Source: Prevotella sp. (lineage in GTDB: Bacteria; Bacteroidota; Bacteroidia; Bacteroidales; Bacteroidaceae). From it: DNA of 64,000 bases. The position numbers were made by a program, and so were the translations under genes. The stretch lies in NCBI GenBank assembly GCA_024682415.1, contig JAIKZG010000009.1, positions 124,001 through 188,000 of the forward strand, written 5' to 3'. A model generated the notes under the pieces. That model searched no databases, was not told where the DNA came from, and worked only from the letters and a program-made list of their open reading frames with translations. The number at the start of each line of letters is the position of its first letter. The stretch's first letter is position 1. This document shows positions 8,858 through 16,095 of the stretch, piece by piece.

Positions 8858-10885
8858 ATGAAGAAATTGATAACTATGATGATGATTGCCTCTATGCCAA
8901 TCGCTGGTATGGCGCAGTCGAAGGCAGGAGTGAATTTCGATAATCTTGATAAGAGTGTCAAGCCTGCTGATGATTTCTATAAGTTCGCAACTGCGGGATG
9001 GCAGAAGAAGCATCCGCTGCCGGCAGCTTATTCGCGCTATGGTAGCTTTGACTTGTTGCAGGAAAACAACGACAAGCGCATCAACTCTATTCTTACCGAA
9101 TTGCAGAAGAAAGGCGGAAAGAATGGCAGCGTGGAGCAGAAATTGGGCGATTTCTACCGACTCGCTATGGACTCAAAGCGTCGCGACGCTGAGGGCGTAA
9201 AGCCAGTCCTTCCATTGTTGGCAGAGATAGAGAACGCAAAGACTGTAGACGAATTGCGTAATGTGCAATATAAATATGCCGCTTTCGCTTATGGCGTGCC
9301 GATGGGCATGGGCTATAGCACTGACGAGAAGAACGCAGCGATGAATATCCTTAATGTTTATCAGGGTGGTTTGACTCTCGGTCAGAAGGAATACTATCTT
9401 GACAACGATGCAGCTACAACTAAAATCCGTGAGGCTTACAAGAAGTTTATCGTGCGTATGTTTACTCTCTTCGGAAAGACAGAAGCACAGGCTCAGGCTA
9501 AGCGCGATTTGATTATGCGTTTTGAAACAGCTGTGGCTCTCATTTCAAAGAGCAGAACAGAGCTTCGCGACGTAGAGGCTAACTATAATAAGATGACATT
9601 GAAGGATTTCCAGAGCAAATATCCTAACTTGCCTCTCGAAAAACTTCTTAACGCAGAGGGCGTAGACAGCAAGTATATGCAGGAAATGGTTGTGGGACAG
9701 CCTTCTTTCCTCGCTGGTCTTGACAAACTTGTCGCTACACAGAGCGTAGAAGAGTTGAAGGCTATCATGGAATGGGATGTCATCAACTCTGCAGCAAGCT
9801 ATCTCAGCAGTGATGTGCGTGCCGCTCAGTTCGATTTCTATAGCCGCACTATGCGTGGCACTAAGGAGGATTATCCTTTGTGGAAGCGCGCTACAGCTCA
9901 GGCTGAAAATATAATGGGCGAGGCTCTCGGTAGAATCTACTGCAAGCGTTATTTCCCTGCTTCTTCTAAGGCTCGTATGGAAAAACTCATTGAGAATCTT
10001 CAGATTTCTCTTGCTGAGCGTATCAAGGCACAGACTTGGATGAATGACTCTACAAAGCAGAATGCTCTTGACAAGTTGGCTTCATTCTATGTAAAGGTGG
10101 GCTATCCTAACAAGTGGAAAGATTTGTCAGGCTTGACCATTGACCCTGCAAAGTCTTATTATGAGAATGTGCAGAATGCTCGTCTTTTCTGGGATAAGAA
10201 AGCTATCGAGGAGAAGGCCGGCAAACCTACTGATAAGGATGAGTGGTTTATGACTCCTCAGACAGTAAACGCTTATTATAATCCTACTACAAATGAGATT
10301 TGTTTCCCTGCCGGTATTCTTCAGTATCCTTTCTTCGATCCTAAGGCTGACGACGCTTTCAACTATGGCGCAATCGGCGTGGTAATAGGTCATGAGATGA
10401 CTCATGGATTTGATGATCAGGGTCGTCATTATGACAAGACTGGTAATATGACCGACTGGTGGTCGGCAAGCGACGCAAAGAACTTTGATGAGCGCACTGG
10501 CAAATATGCCGACTTCTTCTCTAATATTAAGGTGTTGCCTGATTTGAATGCCAATGGTAAGCTCACTCTCGGTGAGAATCTCGCCGACCATGGAGGTCTT
10601 CAGGTGGCTTTCAATGCTTACAAGAACGCAACAAAGGGACAGAAGAGCAAGACAATGGGTGGCTTTACTGCCGACCAGCGATTCTTCCTCGCTTATGCAG
10701 GCGTTTGGGCTGCCAACATCACAGAAGAGGAAATCCGCTCACGCACAAAGAGCGATCCTCATGCGCTTGGAATGTGGCGTGTGAATGGCGCTTTGCCTCA
10801 CATTAATGCTTGGTATGAGGCATTTGGCGTAAAGAAGGGTGACAAGATGTTCATCCCTGAAAGTGAGCGTTTGCAGCTTTGGTAA
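8858..10885 (+). CDS. pepO: secreted M13 family zinc metallopeptidase (neprilysin/PepO-like)
   Basis: A 675-residue endopeptidase with a signal peptide (MKKLITMMMIASMPIAGMAQ). The zinc motif HEMTH has H512, E513 and H516, and the third zinc ligand is E573 in ENLADHGG (E573-D577), as in neprilysin and PepO. The conserved VNAYYNPTTNEICFPAGIL block precedes the motif, and the C-terminus carries the usual AFGVKKGDKMFIPESERLQLW. The family cleaves small peptides in the periplasm or outside the cell. It has its own leader of about 70 bp after the ABC-F gene and ends just before a strong hairpin. Confidence 0.95.
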   Translation: MKKLITMMMIASMPIAGMAQSKAGVNFDNLDKSVKPADDFYKFATAGWQKKHPLPAAYSRYGSFDLLQENNDKRINSILTELQKKGGKNGSVEQKLGDFYRLAMDSKRRDAEGVKPVLPLLAEIENAKTVDELRNVQYKYAAFAYGVPMGMGYSTDEKNAAMNILNVYQGGLTLGQKEYYLDNDAATTKIREAYKKFIVRMFTLFGKTEAQAQAKRDLIMRFETAVALISKSRTELRDVEANYNKMTLKDFQSKYPNLPLEKLLNAEGVDSKYMQEMVVGQPSFLAGLDKLVATQSVEELKAIMEWDVINSAASYLSSDVRAAQFDFYSRTMRGTKEDYPLWKRATAQAENIMGEALGRIYCKRYFPASSKARMEKLIENLQISLAERIKAQTWMNDSTKQNALDKLASFYVKVGYPNKWKDLSGLTIDPAKSYYENVQNARLFWDKKAIEEKAGKPTDKDEWFMTPQTVNAYYNPTTNEICFPAGILQYPFFDPKADDAFNYGAIGVVIGHEMTHGFDDQGRHYDKTGNMTDWWSASDAKNFDERTGKYADFFSNIKVLPDLNANGKLTLGENLADHGGLQVAFNAYKNATKGQKSKTMGGFTADQRFFLAYAGVWAANITEEEIRSRTKSDPHALGMWRVNGALPHINAWYEAFGVKKGDKMFIPESERLQLW

Positions 10886-10895
10886 AAAATGATTT

Positions 10896-10937
10896 TGGAG
10901 TGTTGTGCCTTGGAATTGTTCAAGGCTCAACATTCCA
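10896..10937. terminator. long hairpin between pepO and metA
   Basis: A 17-bp stem with one mismatch and one G-U pair around an 8-base loop. It begins 11 bp after the pepO stop and lacks a clear 3' T tract on the plus strand, so it may be an RNA-stabilising 3' end or processing site rather than a simple terminator. Confidence 0.55.
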
Positions 10938-10976
10938 ACTTCGTAAATGAATATATTAACATTCGTAACTTAGTTT

Positions 10977-11894
10977 ATGCCATTAAGATTACCAGATAAA
11001 CTACCGGCAATAGAAATACTTAAGCGGGAGAATATCTTCGTGATGGACAACACTCGTGCCACCTCACAAGATATACGTCCGCTTAAAATCGTTATATTGA
11101 ATCTCATGCCGCTGAAGATAACGACAGAGACCGATTTGATTAGATTGCTTTCAAATACTCCGCTTCAGATACAGATAAACTTCATGAAGCTGAAAAGTCA
11201 TACGCCGAAAAATACCCCTATAGAGCATATGATGATGTTTTATAAGGATTTTGAGGCTCTTTCCAAAGAAAACTTCGACGGAATGATAGTGACGGGTGCC
11301 CCTATTGAGCAGATGAAGTTTGAGGATGTGGAGTATTGGGACGAGATAAAGCAGATATTCGATTGGGCACATCGACATGTCACATCTACGCTGTATATTT
11401 GTTGGGCAGCTCAGGCAGCTCTCTATCATTTTTATGGCATACCAAAATATGACTTGCAAAAGAAAATGTTTGGCATCTTCCGTCAGTATCCGTTAGATAT
11501 GCAGTTGCCTATCTTCCGAGGTTTTGATGACGTGTTCTTCATGCCTCACAGCCGACATACGGAAGTGCGTAAAGAGGATATTTTGGCTTGCGAAGATTTG
11601 TCGCTTATAGCGGAATCGAAAGATAGCGGAGTGAGCATGGTGATGGCTCGCGGAGGAAGAGATTTCTTCATAACGGGGCATTTGGAATATGCTTCCAACA
11701 CTCTTGACAAAGAATACAAGCGCGATATGGGCAAGCGTGACGATGTGGAGTTGCCAAAGAATTACTATAAAGACGACAACCCACAGAATGAGCCACTTGT
11801 GACGTGGCGCGCCCATGCCAATTTGCTGTATAGCAATTGGATTAACTATTATGTATATCAGGAAACTCCTTACGACATAAATAAGATAGGATAA
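10977..11894 (+). CDS. metA: homoserine O-acyltransferase MetA family, predicted acetyl-CoA specific
   Basis: A 305-residue enzyme that acylates L-homoserine in methionine synthesis. The catalytic Cys is C142 (YICWAAQAALYHFYG) and the His/Glu pair is H235 and E237 (GHLEYAS), at the same numbers as in E. coli MetA. Residue 111 is Glu in TGAPIEQM. Published work on this family links Glu at 111 to acetyl-CoA use and Gly to succinyl-CoA use, so the likely reaction is homoserine O-acetylation despite the usual succinyltransferase name. The specificity is inference from that one residue. The upstream gap is too short for a SAM riboswitch. Confidence 0.93.
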   Translation: MPLRLPDKLPAIEILKRENIFVMDNTRATSQDIRPLKIVILNLMPLKITTETDLIRLLSNTPLQIQINFMKLKSHTPKNTPIEHMMMFYKDFEALSKENFDGMIVTGAPIEQMKFEDVEYWDEIKQIFDWAHRHVTSTLYICWAAQAALYHFYGIPKYDLQKKMFGIFRQYPLDMQLPIFRGFDDVFFMPHSRHTEVRKEDILACEDLSLIAESKDSGVSMVMARGGRDFFITGHLEYASNTLDKEYKRDMGKRDDVELPKNYYKDDNPQNEPLVTWRAHANLLYSNWINYYVYQETPYDINKIG

Positions 11895-11919
11895 CAAAAA
11901 GAAAATACAAGGTAACATT

Positions 11920-13779
11920 ATGACGAAACGAAGACTTGAATTACTTGCTCCGGCAAAGAATCTGGAATGTGGCATGGCTGCCATAGAGCATGGAGCTGAT
12001 GCCGTTTATATAGGTGCTTCTCGCTTTGGCGCGCGTGCGGCGGCAGGCAACAGCGTGGAGGATATTGACAAACTTTGCGAATATGCTCATAAGTTTGGAG
12101 CGAAAGTCTATGTTACCGTTAATACCATAATATATGATGATGAGATTGAGGCTACGATAAGCCTTGTAAAGCAGTTGGCTGAGATTGGCGTTGATGCCTT
12201 GCTCGTGCAGGATATGGGCTTGTTTGCTAAAATCTCGGCTTCAGATTTGGTTAATCGCATTGCGCTTCATGCCTCTACTCAGACCGATAATCGCACGGCG
12301 GAGAAAGTGGCATGGCTCAATTCTCTCGGTTTTGAGCGTGTGGTTTTGGCTCGTGAGTTGTCGCTTGATGAGATAAAAGCCATTCATAAAGCTAATCCGC
12401 AGGTGGAATTGGAAGTATTTGTGCATGGTGCTTTGTGCGTAAGTTATTCAGGTGCTTGTTACGCTTCTCAATATTGTTTTGGCAGAAGTGCCAACAGGGG
12501 AGAGTGCGCGCAGTTTTGCCGTCTGAAATTTGACTTGAAAGATGATAACGGCAATGTTATTCTCGATCAGCGTCATGCCTTGTCGCTTAAAGATATGTGT
12601 CGCATTGAGCATTTGGAGGAACTTGCTGATGCCGGTGTATGTTCTTTCAAGATTGAGGGAAGATTAAAGGATTCTGACTATGTGAAGAATGTGGTAAGCG
12701 CGTATAGCCAGAAGCTTGACGCCATCATTCGCAGACGACAAAATGATTATGAGCGTGCTTCATTGGGACGCGTGAAATATAGTTTTACTCCTGATTTGAA
12801 AAAGACGTTCAATCGTGGTTTTACCACTTATTTCCTTCATGGCAGAAAGCCTGATATAGCCTCGTTTGACACGCCGAAGGCAATGGGCGAATTTGTGGGA
12901 AAAGTAAAGGAAATACGTGGCAACTCGTTTAATGTGGCAGGCGTAGCTAGTTTCGCCAATGGCGACGGATTATGCTTCATCAATGATAAACACGAGCTTG
13001 AGGGGTTTCGCGTGAACAGAGCGGAGGGCAATCGCCTTTATCCTCTCCGTATGCCTGAAAACCTCAAGGCAGGAATGGGGCTTTATCGTAATAATGATGA
13101 GGCTTTTTCTAAAATAATGAGCCATCAGACAGCAGAACGCAAAATTCCTGTCTATTTCGAGTTTTATCCTACTGATGACGGTTTCGCGCTTAAGGTTTCG
13201 GGTGAAGGACTGAATAAGTCGGTCGCTACTGTGGAATTCGCTCATCAGATGGCAAATAAACCACAGCATGACAATATTGTGTGTCAGCTGTCAAAGTTGG
13301 GCAACACACCGTATGAATGCGTAGGCTTGAATATAGATAAGGCTGCCGAGGGATTCTTTATTCCGTCAAGTATATTGACCGATTTGCGTAGAAAGGCGAT
13401 AGATGGTCTTTCGGTAAGAAAAGAAGAGAAAAATAATCTGGATGGCAGAAAAGTGAATTATGATTTGGCATGGCAACGTGCTTATTCTGACTATCCATAT
13501 ACATACAACATAGCCAACAATGCAGCGCGTGATTTCTACACGCAACAGGGACTGAAAAATATTGTTAATGCCTTTGAGGTGAAACGCCCTGAGGGAGAGC
13601 CATTGCTAATGCAGTGTCGTCATTGTCTGCGTTTTACTCTCGGCTTTTGCGTGAAGCGTGGCGGAAAGCAGCCGTCATGGCGAGAGCCTCTTCATCTGGA
13701 ATTGCCTGATGGTAAACGTTTTCGCCTGCAATTTGACTGCGCCAACTGCCAGATGTTTGTCTTTGCGGAGCAGAAATAA
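11920..13779 (+). CDS. U32 family protein, RlhA/YdcP-like
   Basis: A 619-residue member of the peptidase U32 family. It opens MTKRRLELLAPAKNLECGMAA, and the family signature lies at about 160-205 with several cysteines (CVSYSGACYASQYCFGR, then NRGECAQFCRLKF). A C-terminal region carries two more Cys pairs (MQCRHCLRFTLGFC and CANCQMF). In E. coli the relatives RlhA and TrhP make hydroxycytidine in 23S rRNA and hydroxyuridine in tRNA, using clustered cysteines; the long form with an extra C-terminal domain is closest to RlhA. The collagenase label of older annotation is unlikely to be right. It starts 25 bp after metA. Confidence 0.85.
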   Translation: MTKRRLELLAPAKNLECGMAAIEHGADAVYIGASRFGARAAAGNSVEDIDKLCEYAHKFGAKVYVTVNTIIYDDEIEATISLVKQLAEIGVDALLVQDMGLFAKISASDLVNRIALHASTQTDNRTAEKVAWLNSLGFERVVLARELSLDEIKAIHKANPQVELEVFVHGALCVSYSGACYASQYCFGRSANRGECAQFCRLKFDLKDDNGNVILDQRHALSLKDMCRIEHLEELADAGVCSFKIEGRLKDSDYVKNVVSAYSQKLDAIIRRRQNDYERASLGRVKYSFTPDLKKTFNRGFTTYFLHGRKPDIASFDTPKAMGEFVGKVKEIRGNSFNVAGVASFANGDGLCFINDKHELEGFRVNRAEGNRLYPLRMPENLKAGMGLYRNNDEAFSKIMSHQTAERKIPVYFEFYPTDDGFALKVSGEGLNKSVATVEFAHQMANKPQHDNIVCQLSKLGNTPYECVGLNIDKAAEGFFIPSSILTDLRRKAIDGLSVRKEEKNNLDGRKVNYDLAWQRAYSDYPYTYNIANNAARDFYTQQGLKNIVNAFEVKRPEGEPLLMQCRHCLRFTLGFCVKRGGKQPSWREPLHLELPDGKRFRLQFDCANCQMFVFAEQK

Positions 13780-13849
13780 AAGCAAGGTCTATGCTATAAA
13801 GAGAGTGGATATATCTTATTGTGTTTGAATAATAAAACAGAAATAGAGT

Positions 13850-14884
13850 ATGGAGAAGGGGATACATATCAGTAGCGTAAGCCGATTCGCGAAATCACTT
13901 ATGGTAATGGTTTGCGTATTGTTTATGGCTTCGTTAACGTCTTGTTATCACAAGTCGGCGAATTTAGGCATAGTGATGAATGATACTCTTACCGAGCATC
14001 AGCGTGATTCTCTTCTTTCATTCCGTGCTAAGCACCATTACTCGCGTAATTTCAATTTTATTGTGAAGAGTGACTCTATCGTTCTTCTGCGTCAGCAGCC
14101 TGAGGAGCAGATGTCTAATCTCGTTATCGACTCGTTTGTAGTGCGCAAGGACGACAATATAGTTGTTGCCGACATAAAAATATTGCCTGCCGACAGCATA
14201 GATTCTGTATGGGTGCAGGTGGCTAAGGATCAGGAAACATTTGGATGGGTACACGAAAAAACTTTGCTCAAACGAGTTGTACCTGATGATCCTATCTCGC
14301 AGTTTATTTCCACTTTCTCCGACACCCACATTCTGATATTCTTGACCGTAATAGGCATAATCGCGGTGTGTTATACTCTGCGGTTTATAATGAAACGCAA
14401 GGCGCGTCTGGTGCATTTCCATGATATTGACTCGTTTTATCCTACGCTTCTTGCACTTCTTGTTTCGGCGTCGGCAGCGCTATATGCCAGCATTCAGATG
14501 TTTGCGCCCGACGCATGGCAGGAGTTTTACTATAATCCTACGCTTAATCCATTCTCTGTGGAGCCGTTGCTTGAGATATTTCTTATTTCTGTGTGGGCAA
14601 TGCTCATCATCGGGCTTGCAGTGATAGAGGATGTGCGCTATCAGTTGCCTTTCGGTGAGGCAATTTTATATTTGTTTGGATTGCTCTCGGTGTGCGCTAT
14701 TGATTATATCGTGTTTAGCATCACCACTCTTTATTATGTGGGCTATCCATTGCTGTTGGTTTATTGTTATTTCGCTATTTATCGCCATTTCCGTCGCAAC
14801 AGAGTGCGTTATGTGTGTGGTAATTGTGGCGCGAAATTACATCGCAAAGGTCGTTGCCCTCAGTGTGGCGCGCTTAATGAATAA
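13850..14884 (+). CDS. membrane lipoprotein with SH3-like region, four helices and C-terminal zinc ribbon
   Basis: A 344-residue protein I do not recognise by name. A hydrophobic stretch ends in a lipobox-like SLTSC near residue 32. A periplasmic-type region (about 35-145) contains VWVQVAKDQETFGWVHEKTLL, a pattern seen in SH3b folds. Hydrophobic helices follow at about 158-180, 198-215, 240-260 and 268-305. The last 25 residues hold CGNCGAKLHRKGRCPQCG, a zinc ribbon. If the SH3 part is outside, the ribbon should face the cytoplasm or the topology is unusual. It is followed 30 bp later by a LuxR-type regulator, so it may be a sensor for it. Confidence 0.7.
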   Translation: MEKGIHISSVSRFAKSLMVMVCVLFMASLTSCYHKSANLGIVMNDTLTEHQRDSLLSFRAKHHYSRNFNFIVKSDSIVLLRQQPEEQMSNLVIDSFVVRKDDNIVVADIKILPADSIDSVWVQVAKDQETFGWVHEKTLLKRVVPDDPISQFISTFSDTHILIFLTVIGIIAVCYTLRFIMKRKARLVHFHDIDSFYPTLLALLVSASAALYASIQMFAPDAWQEFYYNPTLNPFSVEPLLEIFLISVWAMLIIGLAVIEDVRYQLPFGEAILYLFGLLSVCAIDYIVFSITTLYYVGYPLLLVYCYFAIYRHFRRNRVRYVCGNCGAKLHRKGRCPQCGALNE

Positions 14885-14914
14885 AAAACTTGATTTTATT
14901 ACATATATATTATT

Positions 14915-15529
14915 ATGAACGAGAAAATGATGACAAGCGGTGGTCGTCCACGTGTGGCGATATTAGATTCTAACACATTGGCAGCAATGGGAATGAAGCA
15001 GATATTGCAGAATGTGCTGCCCATTATGGATGCCGTTGTCATTAGCTCTTTTGATTCGTTGGTGGAGCAGGGGGCTGACAGTTTTGCCCATTATTTTGTC
15101 GCTATGAATATAGTGCTTGAGCATCGTCAGTTCTTTCTTGACCATCGTGTTAAGACCATCGTGTTGTCGCCAATTGCCGATGGCAATGCTCAATTGGCCG
15201 ATTTTCGTAGTATTTGCATCAATGTGCCTGAGAAACAGTTGGTGCGCTCTATTCTCATGCTTGAGCAGCACGCTCATGCTCATGGCAAAAATCTTCCTCC
15301 AATGCCAAAGATACTTGAAAGCAAGATTCTGTCTGACAGGGAAATAGAGGTGCTCTCTCTTATCGCTCAGGGATTTATCAATAAGGAAATTGCCGACAAA
15401 TTGAATATCAGCCAGACTACAGTGGTGACCCATCGCCAGAACATAACTTATAAACTCGGCATAAAATCGGTTTCCGCTCTTACTATTTATGCCGTGATGC
15501 ATGGGTATGTTGATATTAATAAGATATAA
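14915..15529 (+). CDS. LuxR-family regulator with degenerate receiver domain
   Basis: A 204-residue DNA-binding protein. The C-terminal part (about 140-200) is a LuxR/NarL helix-turn-helix: LSDREIEVLSLIAQGFINKEIADKL then SQTTVVTHRQNITYKLGIKS. The N-terminal part (about 9-120) has the shape of a response-regulator receiver (RVAILDSNTLAAMGMKQIL), but the strand that normally carries the phospho-accepting Asp reads HYFVAMNIVL, with no Asp. It therefore looks like a pseudo-receiver that does not take phosphate in the normal way. It follows the zinc-ribbon membrane protein at 30 bp, which could be its signal source. Confidence 0.85.
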   Translation: MNEKMMTSGGRPRVAILDSNTLAAMGMKQILQNVLPIMDAVVISSFDSLVEQGADSFAHYFVAMNIVLEHRQFFLDHRVKTIVLSPIADGNAQLADFRSICINVPEKQLVRSILMLEQHAHAHGKNLPPMPKILESKILSDREIEVLSLIAQGFINKEIADKLNISQTTVVTHRQNITYKLGIKSVSALTIYAVMHGYVDINKI

Positions 15530-15617
15530 ATACAGATATTTTATTCTTGGTATCGCCCACAACGAAAATATTTTTCAAAATCAGTAATTTAGGTTATTTT
15601 CTCGGTAATTTTTATTA

Positions 15618-15895
15618 TTGAGAGTGGGCAACAAATGTCTATCTTTGCTATTGAACACAAGAAATATTCAGGGTAACAACATATCCCCCTTAGGGATCTG
15701 ACCATGAAATAAATACTGCATAAATTAAATTGCATGTGTGACATAAAAAAGTAAAGGGGTATGTTTAATATATATATGTAAGGTCAAAAAATGATATGTG
15801 TGACTTAGATTGGCTAATATCATTATTTTTTAGTTAGTCATTTGCTTCACCTCAGATTCTAACTCTCATCACGTTTTCTGAGGTGAAGTTTTTTT
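15618..15895 (+). ncRNA. candidate structured small RNA, unassigned family
   Basis: A complete transcription unit without a coding frame. The promoter has TTG at 15618-15620 and TATCTTTG at 15640-15647 with 19 bases between; the start would be near 15654. The 3' end is a strong terminator at 15845-15895. Inside, CATATCCCC (15680-15688) can pair with GGGGTATG (15756-15763), with one bulge, and TGACC (15699-15703) with GGTCA (15782-15786). The two helices interleave, which would make a pseudoknot. TGTGTGAC occurs twice. Length is about 240 nt, in the range of 6S-like RNAs, but I cannot match it to a named family. Confidence 0.55.
15845..15895 (+). terminator. intrinsic terminator of the small RNA candidate
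   Basis: CTTCACCTCAGA pairs perfectly with TCTGAGGTGAAG over 12 bp, followed directly by seven T bases. This is the clearest terminator in the window. Confidence 0.85.
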
Positions 15896-15969
15896 GTGCC
15901 TTTTCAATACTTGAATAATTCTGATTATTTTTTTGGATAATGCCCGATAAACGGTCGAATGGCACACTT

Positions 15970-16006
15970 TGCCAAAATTGGCATAGCGAGTCTGCCAAAA
16001 TTGGCA
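15970..16006. promoter_or_regulatory. two identical palindromes upstream of htpG
   Basis: TGCCAAAATTGGCA occurs at 15970-15983 and again at 15993-16006, each an inverted repeat TGCCAA-AA-TTGGCA, with centres 23 bp apart. They lie about 57 and 80 bp upstream of the start predicted from the sigma-54 promoter at 16029, as expected of activator sites. A third partial copy, TGGCA/TGCCA, overlaps at 15960-15974. Confidence 0.65.
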
Positions 16007-16028
16007 AAGATAAGAGCGAAAATAGATA

Positions 16029-16045
16029 TTGGCACGCTTTTTGCA
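16029..16045 (+). promoter_or_regulatory. sigma-54 (RpoN) -24/-12 promoter of htpG
   Basis: TTGGCACGCTTTTTGCA matches the sigma-54 consensus TGGCACG-N4-TTGCW at every defined position, with exactly 10 bases between the invariant GG and GC. The predicted start is about 16056, giving a 40-base leader to htpG. Confidence 0.75.
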
Positions 16046-16095
16046 TGAATAATTGTAGATACAACTAAATATAAAAATAAACAAAACTACATATT

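Noticed and set aside
10886..10976. SAM riboswitch before metA
   Set aside because: The gap is 91 bases and is filled by a single long hairpin; no multi-helix SAM-I core fits.
15959..15974. A second sigma-54-like promoter TGGCACACTTTGC upstream of htpG
   Set aside because: Only 8 bases separate the GG and GC pairs instead of the required 10, so it fits better as part of the palindromic sites.
15960..16045. CIRCE/HrcA operator for htpG
   Set aside because: The palindromes are TGCCAA-AA-TTGGCA, not the TTAGCACTC-N9-GAGTGCTAA form of CIRCE.
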